DNA of 64,000 bases from an uncultured Lachnospiraceae bacterium. Its GTDB lineage: Bacteria; Bacillota; Clostridia; Lachnospirales; Lachnospiraceae. The DNA is taken from the NCBI GenBank assembly GCA_934352055.1, contig CAKRJY010000001.1:62001-126000 (forward strand), in the 5' to 3' direction. Positions 42,719 to 51,767 of the stretch are shown here, one piece after another. Numbering within the stretch: position 1 is the stretch's first letter; each line of letters starts with the position of its first letter. The notes under the pieces are model-generated. The model saw only the letters and a program-made list of their open reading frames with translations, was not told where the DNA came from and ran no database searches. Position numbers and translations under genes: made by a program.

Positions 42719-43689
42719 TATTCATTTACCGTAAAATGATATTTCTCAAATACTGACATTGCCTCATCTGTCTGAAGATATGCAATAAATTCCTTTGCGG
42801 CTTCAAGCTCGTCTGCTGTAGTGTTGTCACCCTTTAAGGCTGCTATCGGATATATAACATCACCTGTTAAGCTGTTTGGAAGCTTTTCTATAATGTCAAG
42901 CTGATTCTCGTATCCGAATGTATCTGAGTAATAAACTGTTCCTATTTCGTTTGCACCCTCAGCTACGGCAGATGCAACTGCACCTACATTTGCACAGCTG
43001 TTGATTTCCAGACCGCCAAATGCCTTTGAGATATCAGAATCTGAAATATCCTGTAGCTTTGAAGCATCTCCTTCAACCATTTTTGAATTTACAAGTGCTA
43101 CTCTGGTGTACTGTCCTACAGGAACTGTTCCGTCAGCAAGTGCCATATTTTTAGCCTTTGAGATGTCTGCAAAGCTGGTAACTGCCGTGCCACTATTCTT
43201 ATATGTAACAAGGCACACCTGATTATTTAAAAGGTCAACACGAGTATCATCAACCACGCTTCCTGCTTCATAACCATTCTGAAGCTCATCCATCTGTGCC
43301 ACTCCTGCTGAGAAAAAGATATTGCACTTCGCGCCCTCTTTAATCTGTGCCATCAGAGTTCCCGAACTGTCATAGTTGTTCTGGAAGTTTACATTTGGAT
43401 GCTCCTTGGTGTAGGCTGCACAAATTTCATCCATAACACTGTTTAAGCTCTTTGCCGCAAAAATCGATAAATCTACATCTACATTACCGTTCTCTGTCTG
43501 CGCGCTGCTTGTCACAATTTTATCAGTAGCATTACCGCTCTCTGCAGTATCCTTCTTTCCGCAGCCTGCAAAAAGTCCTGCTGTAAGAATAAGTCCAAGC
43601 GTAAGTCCTGCATATGCTGCAAATTTTCTCTTTAAACCCTTGCGCTCCTTTACTGATTTATCAGTGCCTGTTGCTCTTCTTAAAATCAC
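42718..43689 (-). CDS. modA: Molybdate-binding lipoprotein
   Basis: 323-aa extracellular solute-binding protein. The hydrophobic signal and lipobox LTAGLFAGC mark a lipoprotein; after a Ser/Thr-rich spacer, VDLSIFAAKSLNSVMDEI begins the ModA fold with its oxyanion-binding Ser residues (SLNS; YDSSGTL). The frame opens with a GTG at 43689 and has an unusually long basic N-terminus (about 23 residues) before the helix, so the true start may lie a little downstream. First gene of modABC inside the Mo/Se operon. Confidence 0.9.
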   Translation of the reverse strand: MILRRATGTDKSVKERKGLKRKFAAYAGLTLGLILTAGLFAGCGKKDTAESGNATDKIVTSSAQTENGNVDVDLSIFAAKSLNSVMDEICAAYTKEHPNVNFQNNYDSSGTLMAQIKEGAKCNIFFSAGVAQMDELQNGYEAGSVVDDTRVDLLNNQVCLVTYKNSGTAVTSFADISKAKNMALADGTVPVGQYTRVALVNSKMVEGDASKLQDISDSDISKAFGGLEINSCANVGAVASAVAEGANEIGTVYYSDTFGYENQLDIIEKLPNSLTGDVIYPIAALKGDNTTADELEAAKEFIAYLQTDEAMSVFEKYHFTVNE

Positions 43690-43722
43690 ACTTTTAATCT
43701 CTCTTTTCTTTTTATTTATTCA

Positions 43723-45168
43723 TCATCTGATCTGCTCCAGCAGCACTGAAATGCTACCTCCACACACCATTCCCTCATTCTCGGCATCGTCAGTATTCAT
43801 GCTGACATCAATCAGCTCACATTTGAACTCCTGATTGCGAAACAGCCTCCTGCAGCGGCTTATAACTAAAGCCTCCGCACAGCCTCCGCCTATTGTTCCA
43901 ACAATACGGTTGTCTGAGCTCACAAGCATCTGTGTGCCAACTCCGCGCGGTGCACTGCCGTTCTTTTTTATGATGGTACACAGTATGTACTTCTCATCCG
44001 GGGAGTGTGTAACTGATGCACAATGCCCAGCCACCTCAGTAAGTGCGTCAAGCACTTCGTTATCTATCTGAGTGCAGCTTGTACGCTCATTTTTACACTT
44101 TACTATCTCGCTTATCACCGAAAGAGCAATTTCCTCCGGTGTCTGTCCACCTATTGCAAGGCCTATCGGAGAATGTAATCCTGATATAATTTCCTGTGAA
44201 AATCCCGATTCTTCAAGGTCTTTTTTCACTATCACAGCTCTTTTCTTTGAGCCCATCATACCCACATAGGCATAGGACTTTGTGAATATCTCTGTGAGGC
44301 ATTCCATATCGAAGCGATGTCCTCTTGTCATGCATACATAGTAATCATCCGCCTGCGGCTGTAGCTTGGCGAGAGTTTCTTTATAATCGCCGCAAATCAC
44401 ATGGTCTGCGCCTTGGCGCTTTGCATTGTCTGCAAACAAAGGTCTGTCCTCTATCACCCATATGTCAAATGCCAAAAGCGATGCCATGCGTACAAGTGCC
44501 GCCGATACATGCCCTCCACCGCAGATTATGAGACGTGGTCTGCTGCCTATCTGCTGTCTGAACATCACAATGGAATTATCATTGTCATCTATTTCATCTG
44601 CCCACACATTGCCGTATGCCACTCTTATTCTGCCATCTATATAGAGTGCCTTTGCCCCGGCATGTGCTCCTTCTATGACTGTCAAAAGCTCACAGCGGCT
44701 GTCCACAGGTCTGTCCTTTATCGAAGCATATATGTTGACCGGAATCAACTTCACCTCGTCACCGGCATGAATCTGACCACCTCTTACGACTACCGCAAAC
44801 ACACCCTCCTTTGGCATAATGCACTCGCCCATCCTCTTGTATATGGCACAATGCGAATGGCACTGCTTGCCTATCTGCGTCATCTCAAGGATGGTATCTC
44901 CTATGCAAAAGCGTGTACCAAGAGGCAGATTTCCTAAATCAAATCCTGAAATAATTAAATTTTCACCGAATGCACCGTTGTCTATCTGTGCCCCTCTTGC
45001 CCTGAAGTCATCTAATTTCTCCGCGGAAAGCAGGCTGACCTGCCTGTGCCACTTTCCGGCATGCGCATCTCCCATGATGCCGTAGTCTGCAACAAGCTCC
45101 GCCTGTGGCACCTCTCTCTTTTCAGTTCCTCTCTCTTTGCTTATATTGATTGCAAGAAGCTTTCCCAT
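43723..45168 (-). CDS. MOSC-XdhC fusion protein with XdhC halves in reversed order
   Basis: 481 aa. Residues 1 to about 160 are a MOSC domain (GIMGDAHAGKWHRQVSLLS, ENLIISG, and a Cys-rich GKQCHSHCAIYKRMGEC), a fold that handles sulfur on Mo cofactors. Then comes the Rossmann domain of XdhC (LIICGGGHVSAALVRMA, MTRGHRFDMECL, GMMGSKKR, SPIGLAIGGQTPEEIA), and last the XdhC/CoxI N-terminal-type domain (ILCTIIKKNGSAPRGVGTQM, GTIGGGCAE). In ordinary XdhC the CoxI part precedes the Rossmann part, so the order is permuted. It probably inserts sulfur or selenium and delivers the finished cofactor to the hydroxylase. Gap to moaA is 9 bp. Confidence 0.88.
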   Translation of the reverse strand: MGKLLAINISKERGTEKREVPQAELVADYGIMGDAHAGKWHRQVSLLSAEKLDDFRARGAQIDNGAFGENLIISGFDLGNLPLGTRFCIGDTILEMTQIGKQCHSHCAIYKRMGECIMPKEGVFAVVVRGGQIHAGDEVKLIPVNIYASIKDRPVDSRCELLTVIEGAHAGAKALYIDGRIRVAYGNVWADEIDDNDNSIVMFRQQIGSRPRLIICGGGHVSAALVRMASLLAFDIWVIEDRPLFADNAKRQGADHVICGDYKETLAKLQPQADDYYVCMTRGHRFDMECLTEIFTKSYAYVGMMGSKKRAVIVKKDLEESGFSQEIISGLHSPIGLAIGGQTPEEIALSVISEIVKCKNERTSCTQIDNEVLDALTEVAGHCASVTHSPDEKYILCTIIKKNGSAPRGVGTQMLVSSDNRIVGTIGGGCAEALVISRCRRLFRNQEFKCELIDVSMNTDDAENEGMVCGGSISVLLEQIR

Positions 45169-45177
45169 TATTTTCTA

Positions 45178-46245
45178 TCAGCCCCCTATCCGGCTCATAT
45201 TTCTTGCTGCATTTACTTCCGCAGCTTCTATCTCTGTAGTCTTTGTCTCTGTAGTTTTTGTATATGTCACTGCATTATCATTAAAATTGTGACACCTTGG
45301 CTTTGCCTTTATGGCAGCCCTTAGTGCCCGGACTATTGCAAAATCTTTTTCCACATCATCTGCAAAATCCCATGAATCAGGTACTAAATCCATCGTCACG
45401 CTGCTTCCCAGGCATGGCATAAGCCTGCCGTCAGCCGTAACACGTATGCGGTTGCAGGTGTCGCAGAACTTCCCATGAATTGCCTGAATCAGACCTACTC
45501 TGATACCAAGTTCCGGAAAAATGTAATACTCTGCCGGGCCGTTATCCGGAATTTTCCGTTTGTCATTTCCCGAATTAATTTCTTTTGTTTTTTCAGTATT
45601 TATACGGCAAGGTTCTCCATACAGTTTTGAAAGTGTACCAATAACCTTCTTATATGGCTCGACTCCGTTGGTGTGTCCTTCACCTACCGGCATCATCTCT
45701 ATAAAGCGGATATCTGTACCTTTTTTTGCAACATATCGTGTGAGCGCCACCACATCTGTCTGCGGTGTGAGCACCACATTGATTTTCACTCTTATTCCGC
45801 ACTCTATAGCGGCATTGATTCCATTCTTTACTTCTTCAAGCAGCGGTTTTTTTGTGATGCGTTCATATTCTGACGCATCTATAGTGTCCAGGCTCACATT
45901 TATGCTGTCTATGCCTGCTTCCTTTAACCACTTTGCATGCTGCACAAGCAGTACTGCATTTGTAGTAAGCGATACGCTGCTGACACCCGGTATCTTTTTG
46001 ATTTGTAAAACTATTTCATCAAGCTGCGGATGCAAAAGCGGCTCACCGCCTGTCAGACGAAAATGCTTAATTCCAAGCCTTGTGGCTGCGCGGACTATGC
46101 AAAGCACCTCTTTTACGCTAAGTATATTTAGTGCATGACAGTGCTCATTATTGTCACAGGGATTGCAGTAATAGCAGTTTAAATTACAGCTATCTATCAC
46201 CGATATGCGCATATAGTCAATCTCTCTGCCAAATCCATCGCGCAT
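45178..46245 (-). CDS. moaA: GTP 3',8-cyclase MoaA
   Basis: 355-aa radical-SAM enzyme, first step of molybdopterin synthesis. The SAM cluster motif is CNLNCYYC with a following GGEPLL, and the C-terminal substrate cluster uses GKFCDTCNRIRVT and LMPCLG. The start at 46245 gives an N-terminus MRDGFGREIDYMRIS, as in MoaA, with AAAGGG 8 nt upstream, just after the MoeA-like stop (TAACATG). A C-terminal tail of about 35 residues rich in Thr/Glu/Ala is not needed for the fold. A partner MoaC is in the operon; MoaD and MoaE are not seen. Confidence 0.94.
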   Translation of the reverse strand: MRDGFGREIDYMRISVIDSCNLNCYYCNPCDNNEHCHALNILSVKEVLCIVRAATRLGIKHFRLTGGEPLLHPQLDEIVLQIKKIPGVSSVSLTTNAVLLVQHAKWLKEAGIDSINVSLDTIDASEYERITKKPLLEEVKNGINAAIECGIRVKINVVLTPQTDVVALTRYVAKKGTDIRFIEMMPVGEGHTNGVEPYKKVIGTLSKLYGEPCRINTEKTKEINSGNDKRKIPDNGPAEYYIFPELGIRVGLIQAIHGKFCDTCNRIRVTADGRLMPCLGSSVTMDLVPDSWDFADDVEKDFAIVRALRAAIKAKPRCHNFNDNAVTYTKTTETKTTEIEAAEVNAARNMSRIGG

Positions 46246-46246
46246 G

Positions 46247-47335
46247 TTAAAAGCCCTTTCCAAAACCACAGTTAGGAAACGTGCAGACATCACAATTCAG
46301 GCAGAGGCCGCCTTCTCCAAGTCCAGCAAGCTCATCTGCATAAATCATATCACGTGCCATAAGCCTAGGCAACACAATATCAAATATCGTGCGCTTATTG
46401 TACATGGCACAGCCGGGCAGCCCACATATCGGCACCAGCCTGTCACCTGCATCATAGTACGACAGCAAAAACATGGCTCCCGGCAGCACCGGCGAGCCGT
46501 ATGACACAATCCGTGCGCCTGTATTTTTGATGGCAAGCGGCGTTTTATCATCAGGATCCACGCTCATTCCACCTGTGCAGAATACAATTTCCGCTCCGGC
46601 TTCTATCGCGCGTAAGCATCCGTCTGTGATTTTTTTGTCATCATCATCAAACACCTCATGAAACATCATCTGTGCGCCAAACTCTGCTATTTTTTTTTCT
46701 ATAACAGGTGTAAATGCATCCTGTATCCTGCCATGGTACACTTCGTTTCCGGTTGTAATTATTGCTGCTTTTCTGACCACAAACGGCTTAATATCAAGGA
46801 TTGGACCATCCTCACATATATTAGAAGCTTCCTTTAGCTTATCTTTTTTTATGACAAGCGGTATGATTCTTGTTCCAGCGAGCTTATCACCCTTTTTCAC
46901 AGTGGTATTGCCGTGCCTTGTGGCTATCATCAGCTCTCCAAAGGAGTTGACCTTTTCAAGCTTTTTGCTATCCACCTTAAGCAGTCCATCACAGTCTGCG
47001 ATTACCTCTATCTTGCCCTCCTTTACGGAGGACGGATGCATTTTACTCGCAGTGCCGCAAGAAACGCCTGATTGTGTGTCTGCTTCAATTTTCTTTGTGC
47101 CACATGCGCTCATACGATAAAGCACCTCCGCAGCCTCATTCTCGTGCATCATGGTCTCATCATTTTCCCATATATATATGGTATCTTTTCCGACACTAAG
47201 CAGCACCGGTATGTCCTCTTTTGTTATGATATGCCCCTTGCGAAAAACTGCATCCTTTTTCACGCCGGGAATAATCTGTGTGATATCGTGGCAGAGCACC
47301 TGTCCGACTGCCTCAGTTGTCTTCATAAGCTTCAT
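46247..47335 (-). CDS. MoeA-like molybdopterin-binding protein with Cys-rich tail
   Basis: 362 aa, from the ATG at 47335 (GTG at 47347 also possible). The C-terminal half is a MoCF-biosynthesis domain (ITTGNEVYHGRI, FCTGGMSVDPDD, LPGAMFLLSYYD, ICGLPGCAMYNKRT), and the N-terminal half is a short MoeA-like region (DITQIIPGVKKDAVFRKGH). It ends in GLCLNCDVCTFPNCGFGKGF, four cysteines that suggest a metal or Fe-S site, not found in E. coli MoeA. It likely inserts molybdate into adenylated molybdopterin; the tail is a special feature of the version tied to this operon. Confidence 0.88.
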   Translation of the reverse strand: MKLMKTTEAVGQVLCHDITQIIPGVKKDAVFRKGHIITKEDIPVLLSVGKDTIYIWENDETMMHENEAAEVLYRMSACGTKKIEADTQSGVSCGTASKMHPSSVKEGKIEVIADCDGLLKVDSKKLEKVNSFGELMIATRHGNTTVKKGDKLAGTRIIPLVIKKDKLKEASNICEDGPILDIKPFVVRKAAIITTGNEVYHGRIQDAFTPVIEKKIAEFGAQMMFHEVFDDDDKKITDGCLRAIEAGAEIVFCTGGMSVDPDDKTPLAIKNTGARIVSYGSPVLPGAMFLLSYYDAGDRLVPICGLPGCAMYNKRTIFDIVLPRLMARDMIYADELAGLGEGGLCLNCDVCTFPNCGFGKGF

Positions 47336-47374
47336 ATAATCCCACACTCCAATTATTATCTCTGTAAATATTAA

Positions 47375-47884
47375 CTATTCCAAACCACACCTAGTACACC
47401 GACCGCACTCACTGTCATACTGCAGTAAAATATCAAGCCCATGCTCTATATTTCCCATCAGAAAATCCATGCTCTCCGACACTGCCTTCACACTGCCGGG
47501 CAGATTAACTATCAGTGTGTTTTTCCTAATGACGCAAACGCCTCTGCCAAGCATGGCGCGCGGTGTAAGACTCATGCTGTACGCTCTCAGTGCCTCAGCG
47601 ATACCCGGTGCATTGCGCTGTGCAACATCCATTGTAGCTTCCGGCGTGATATCCCTAGGTGAAAAACCTGTGCCGCCGGTTGTAAGCACCAGATTGCATT
47701 TCATGTCATCACTCAACCTGACAAGCTCGTCTGCAATCTGTTTTCTCTCGTCCGGTATGATTTTATATGAAACCACCTCGTACTCATCTTTGGGAAGCAT
47801 CTGTCTTATTTTTGGGCCGCTTTTATCCTCGCGCCGGCCCGCTGCGCCTTTATCACTTATCGTTATAATCCCTACAGTATACAT
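47375..47884 (-). CDS. mogA: Molybdopterin adenylyltransferase MogA/MoaB-type
   Basis: 169 aa. MoCF domain with GIITISDKGAAGRREDKSG, VLTTGGTGFSPRDITPEAT and LIVNLPGSVKAVSE: the nucleotide and pterin sites of MogA/MoaB. The C-terminus has three cysteines (SECGRCTRCGLE). It activates molybdopterin with ATP before Mo insertion. AGGG is about 7 nt before the ATG. It is between moaC and the MoeA-like gene. Confidence 0.93.
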   Translation of the reverse strand: MYTVGIITISDKGAAGRREDKSGPKIRQMLPKDEYEVVSYKIIPDERKQIADELVRLSDDMKCNLVLTTGGTGFSPRDITPEATMDVAQRNAPGIAEALRAYSMSLTPRAMLGRGVCVIRKNTLIVNLPGSVKAVSESMDFLMGNIEHGLDILLQYDSECGRCTRCGLE

Positions 47885-47924
47885 TACATCACCCTGTTAT
47901 CCTTGATTAAATGTGTATTTTTAA

Positions 47925-48446
47925 CTATTCAGCTGTATAGTGTCCACTCTTTCCACCGGATTTTTCAAGCAGATGTATCTGCCCGATTTCCATTCCACGG
48001 TCTAGCGCCTTACACATATCATATATGGTAAGAAGCGCCACACTGACCCCTGTCATGGCCTCCATCTCTACACCGGTTTTGCCCACACAGGCTGTCGTGC
48101 AAATTGCCGTGATACTGCTGTTTTTTTCATCCAGCTCAAACTCAACATCACACTTTGTCATAGCAATAGGATGACAGAGCGGAATAAGCATGGAATTGTT
48201 CTTTGCTCCCATGATTCCTGCAATCCTTGCCACTCCCAGCACATCACCCTTTTTAGCCGTGCCCGTAGATACAGCCCTGTATACAGCGTCATTTACCTTT
48301 ATCGTGCCGCAGGCTTTCGCCACGCGGTATGTGTCATCCTTTGCGTGCACATCCACCATGTGGGCTTCCCCTGCCTCATTAAAATGTGTGAGCTTTTCTT
48401 TATTTTGTTCCTGATTATTGATATCTAATCCGTTTTGCTGCGTCAA
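47925..48446 (-). CDS. moaC: Cyclic pyranopterin monophosphate synthase MoaC
   Basis: 173 aa. The conserved MLIPLCHPI active-site strand and GVEMEAMTGVSVALLTIYDM helix are present; the last residues GGKSGHY are the usual end. The frame starts with TTG at 48446, which has GAGGA 8 nt upstream, so a TTG start is credible; an internal ATG (MVDVH) would remove about 29 residues. Second enzyme of molybdopterin synthesis. Confidence 0.95.
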   Translation of the reverse strand: MTQQNGLDINNQEQNKEKLTHFNEAGEAHMVDVHAKDDTYRVAKACGTIKVNDAVYRAVSTGTAKKGDVLGVARIAGIMGAKNNSMLIPLCHPIAMTKCDVEFELDEKNSSITAICTTACVGKTGVEMEAMTGVSVALLTIYDMCKALDRGMEIGQIHLLEKSGGKSGHYTAE

Positions 48447-48509
48447 TTAATTAATCCTCATTGTAACTGTTCAGTTACCATAATTTATTATCTATTAGTA
48501 ACTGCACAT

Positions 48510-49457
48510 TTAATAAATCCTTATGCCGTGCTCAAATGCCGATACCGCCTCAAGCACACTGCCTGCTATACTCCTTGCCTTGTCAGAGATCGTAAAACAA
48601 TTTGAAAGCTCCCCTTCGCGTGGATCGATATCCGCTATCTTGAAGCCTTCCTTGAAATAATAACCCTCACGGATAAGACCTCGTATGATGCCTGTAATTG
48701 TAGTATTTACCGGAACATATTCAGACAATTTATTGTCATAGCTTCCTTTATCCGGATATATCCGCGCTATCTCATCGCCCTTTTGCACAATATCTCCGAT
48801 TTTTCTGACATCATAAATATATCCTGCTGCCGGAGCGTGTATCACACGCTCACTTGTGAAGCCTGCGATATTTCCCGGAACCCCTGTGTTGGGCTGTGCC
48901 ATGCCATCGGTAATGATGCGCGCCAGATTGTGCCCACGCATGGACTCAATCACCAGATGCACGTCCTTGCCTGCCGTAAAGCCCGGACCTACTCCTATCA
49001 CAAGCGGTGCCATATTTATTGTGGTGCCCAGATTTTTCTTTGCTATTATGGCATCTACCACAACATCCGGTCTAAAAAGTGCAATTGATTCACCGGTTGG
49101 GTCTATGAGAAGCGGAACCTCTCCGGCTTCAAGCACAGCTTCCACAGCTTCGATAGCTGAGCTCTTCCACTTTTGCGATGCAATATGAGCTTGCGGTGTG
49201 TCATTTATCCCGGAAATTGTCTCTGCATCATTCAAGGCAGGAAGCAGTCTGGCTGTCAGCCCCTCTACAGTTGCGCTCCCATCATACACTGCCTCGCAAA
49301 AGGACACCTGACGCCGTATGGCTGCCGGATAGTCTGTCTCAAGCGCTATCACCCGATGTCCTGCACGGTGCAGTCTGTGGATGATGCCTGTCGCAAGATC
49401 GCCTGCACCACGGCATATGATTAACAAATTTTTCTTTTTTATCTGATTATTGCTCAT
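48510..49457 (-). CDS. yqeB: Selenium-dependent molybdenum hydroxylase system protein YqeB
   Basis: 315-aa protein of the YqeB/EF2563 family. The N-terminus LLIICRGAGDLATGIIHRLHRAGH is an XdhC-like Rossmann loop; GVGPGFTAGKDVHLVIESMRGHNLARII and the biotin-carrier-like segment APAAGYIYDVRKIGD follow. The family is restricted to genomes with SelD and Mo hydroxylases and is a marker of selenium in the cofactor. The exact reaction is unknown. Neighbours moaC and yqeC are in the same direction. Confidence 0.92.
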   Translation of the reverse strand: MSNNQIKKKNLLIICRGAGDLATGIIHRLHRAGHRVIALETDYPAAIRRQVSFCEAVYDGSATVEGLTARLLPALNDAETISGINDTPQAHIASQKWKSSAIEAVEAVLEAGEVPLLIDPTGESIALFRPDVVVDAIIAKKNLGTTINMAPLVIGVGPGFTAGKDVHLVIESMRGHNLARIITDGMAQPNTGVPGNIAGFTSERVIHAPAAGYIYDVRKIGDIVQKGDEIARIYPDKGSYDNKLSEYVPVNTTITGIIRGLIREGYYFKEGFKIADIDPREGELSNCFTISDKARSIAGSVLEAVSAFEHGIRIY

Positions 49458-49493
49458 ATAATTAGTTACCCTGTTAACTTATTATTTCCATGT

Positions 49494-50078
49494 TTATCTG
49501 TAATATGTCGAAATCCGTCCTTCAAACCCGCTGTCGCGAAGCTTTTTGACATAGACCTGACGCAGCATGTCTATAACCGAGTCATCAACCACTACATCCT
49601 CTGCCATTCCTAGCTCGTTTTGCATAAGTTCATATCTGAACACAACGTCTTTACACAGCTTGCCCTTTTCCCACGTGCCAAGCACTATGATAACATCTGT
49701 GGTGAGCGGATATATGACAGGCTCATCCGCTGCCGGATATTTGAGAGAATGGTGCTTTGCTCCATCTGCTTCGATTATAACATAATCTAACGCCTGTGGC
49801 ATGTCTTTAACCAGTTTATCAAGCAAATCATACGGCAGTCCGCACATTTTTGGCTTTGACTGTTCTGATATTTTCTGCCCCGCCATGCAATATCCATCTT
49901 TTATTATTTTATCCCTTAACGCAAAAAAATCGCAGGATAGGTCAGTGTCAGCTTCGACATACATGTGCGTTGTCGTTGTGACAAGCACACCTTTTCCCTT
50001 CCTGTGATATTCCCTTGCAAGCTTATGGACGAGTGTGGTCTTGCCACCTGCGCCCACTATTGAAATCACTTTTTCCAT
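49494..50078 (-). CDS. yqeC: Selenium-dependent hydroxylase accessory protein YqeC
   Basis: 194-aa P-loop protein: ISIVGAGGKTTLVHKLAREY gives Walker A (GAGGKTT), VLVTTTTHMYVE a switch-like segment, and YVIIEADGAKHHSLKYP a Walker B-like DGAK. The family is the second marker of the Se-Mo system. It probably uses ATP or GTP for cofactor delivery. The ribosome binding site is weak (GGAAAT). A stable hairpin (50107-50140) lies between it and the permease gene. Confidence 0.9.
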   Translation of the reverse strand: MEKVISIVGAGGKTTLVHKLAREYHRKGKGVLVTTTTHMYVEADTDLSCDFFALRDKIIKDGYCMAGQKISEQSKPKMCGLPYDLLDKLVKDMPQALDYVIIEADGAKHHSLKYPAADEPVIYPLTTDVIIVLGTWEKGKLCKDVVFRYELMQNELGMAEDVVVDDSVIDMLRQVYVKKLRDSGFEGRISTYYR

Positions 50079-50106
50079 ATATTTCCATACTTTTCCACAA
50101 GCAATA

Positions 50107-50140
50107 AAGCCGCCGGTGTACTTAATGCACCGGACGGCTT
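50107..50140 (-). terminator. Stable hairpin between permease and yqeC (attenuator or partial terminator)
   Basis: Arms AAGCCGCCGGTG (50107-50118) and CACCGGACGGCTT (50128-50140) pair with one bulged base. On the minus strand only TTTATT follows, so it may lower rather than stop transcription into the Mo/Se genes, or protect the permease message. Confidence 0.6.
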
Positions 50141-50154
50141 CAAAATCCTAAGCG

Positions 50155-51627
50155 TTAATCATCCACACGCTTCACATCATCTTTCTCGTCCATATCCCAC
50201 ATATATGGTGCGCTCTTGGATTTCTTCGGCAAAATAATATTGAGAAGAATAGCGCAAAGTGAGCAAGGCACGATACCTGAACCGCCAAATATAAGCTGTA
50301 CATAGTATGGCAGATGTGATGTAGCACCGGTTGTAGCGCCAAGTCCGTAGCCTAAACCGATTGCAACTGAGATAATTGTAATCTCACGGCTGCCGATTGG
50401 CTCCTTTGTGATGAGCTCAATTCCCGAAATCAGGATAGAGGCAAACATCATAACAGCTGCTCCGCCGAGCACCGACTGAGGCATGATTGACATGAGAGCT
50501 CCAATCTTTGGGCAGAAGCCGCAGATAATGAGGAATATAGCTCCCATTGAAATAGCAAATCTATTGACAACCTTTGTCATTGAAACAAGACCTACATTCT
50601 GTGAGAATGAGGTATTTGGCAGTACTCCGAAAAGCGCTGCAAATGATGAACCAAGACCGTCACAGATAACACCGCCGGAAAGCTCTGAATCTGTAGCCTC
50701 TCTGTCCATTCCACCCTCCACACAGGCTGAGATATCGCCAACTGTCTCTATTGCAGTAACGACAAACATGATGCCGATTGGGATGATTGCATTGGCATGG
50801 AAGGAAATTCCCACATCTGAAAGCTTTCCAAAGCCTATAAAGCTTGGAACTGCTATCCATGCTGCATTTTTAACCTCGTCAAAGTTTACTACCCATGAAT
50901 ATGTGTATTTGACACCGTCAGCAGTCACACCTGTATGTGACATGGTAAGTGTCATAATGATTGCTACAACATATCCTGCCAGAATACCAAAAAGGATGGC
51001 AGATGATGAAAAAATACTGCGCGACGGTGCAAAATGCTTAAGAAGCACGATTACTATAAGTACAACCATTCCAAGAAAAAGGTTTGGCAGTGAGCCGTAA
51101 TCATTTTTGCCTGTGCCACCGCAGAAGTAGTTGATTCCCACTCCAAGGAGTGAAAGTCCTATTGCTATAACAACTGAGCCTGTAACGATTGCAGGGAAAA
51201 ACTTGCGTAAAGGCTTTAAGAAGGCTCCGAGTATGCCTTCGAAAATACCTCCTACAATGCAGGCTCCCATAATAGCTCCATATGCTATAACTCCGCCGCC
51301 ACACGCTGCAACTGTATTATTTAATACTCCAAGAAAGCCCGAAGAGGTTCCCATAACGATAGGTACCTTTCCGCCGACCGGTCCGATGGAAAACATCTGT
51401 ACTAATGTAACAATACCTGCGATAATCATTGCATTCTGTAAGAGAGCTGTTCTAAGCTCTGCAAAGCCTGCGTCCGCTGTGAGTCCGCACGCTCCCATAA
51501 CAATGATAAGAGGTGTAAGGTTTCCGATGAACATAGCCATAACATGCTGCAGTCCAAGCGGAATAGCCTGAGACAGAGGTATTCTGCCCTCAAACTGGTA
51601 AGGTGAAGAGTTTGTTGTCTTTTTCAT
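50155..51627 (-). CDS. NCS2-family nucleobase permease (xanthine/uracil permease)
   Basis: 490-aa membrane protein with about 14 helices; signature NTSFSQNVGLVSMTKVVNRF and QHVMAMFIGNLTPLI belong to the nucleobase:cation symporter-2 family; purine-type members are the closest by look. The start is an ATG at 51627 with GGAGG 5 nt upstream. It is the first gene of the Mo/Se operon. This position suggests that the hydroxylase acts on xanthine, hypoxanthine, urate or a similar base brought in by this carrier. Uracil cannot be excluded. Confidence 0.9.
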   Translation of the reverse strand: MKKTTNSSPYQFEGRIPLSQAIPLGLQHVMAMFIGNLTPLIIVMGACGLTADAGFAELRTALLQNAMIIAGIVTLVQMFSIGPVGGKVPIVMGTSSGFLGVLNNTVAACGGGVIAYGAIMGACIVGGIFEGILGAFLKPLRKFFPAIVTGSVVIAIGLSLLGVGINYFCGGTGKNDYGSLPNLFLGMVVLIVIVLLKHFAPSRSIFSSSAILFGILAGYVVAIIMTLTMSHTGVTADGVKYTYSWVVNFDEVKNAAWIAVPSFIGFGKLSDVGISFHANAIIPIGIMFVVTAIETVGDISACVEGGMDREATDSELSGGVICDGLGSSFAALFGVLPNTSFSQNVGLVSMTKVVNRFAISMGAIFLIICGFCPKIGALMSIMPQSVLGGAAVMMFASILISGIELITKEPIGSREITIISVAIGLGYGLGATTGATSHLPYYVQLIFGGSGIVPCSLCAILLNIILPKKSKSAPYMWDMDEKDDVKRVDD

Positions 51628-51677
51628 TGGTTCCTCCAAATATTTATACTCTTATTTAATAAAAAAATCACAAAATT

Positions 51678-51706
51678 ATTTTACGTTCATAAGGCTATAC
51701 GGTCAA
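51678..51706 (-). promoter_or_regulatory. Promoter of the Mo/Se operon
   Basis: Minus strand: TTGACC (51706-51701), 17-nt spacer, TAAAAT (51683-51678), 50 bp before the permease start. No purine or molybdenum-cofactor riboswitch fold was found in the short leader. Confidence 0.65.
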
Positions 51707-51767
51707 TTTAGTATTACTTATAATATAATATCCATCTACTTATAAATACATGCTATTGAAATTAGCT

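Noticed and set aside
51628..51767. Purine or Mo-cofactor riboswitch before the permease
   Set aside because: The leader is about 40-50 nt after the promoter and lacks the conserved junctions; too short for either fold.
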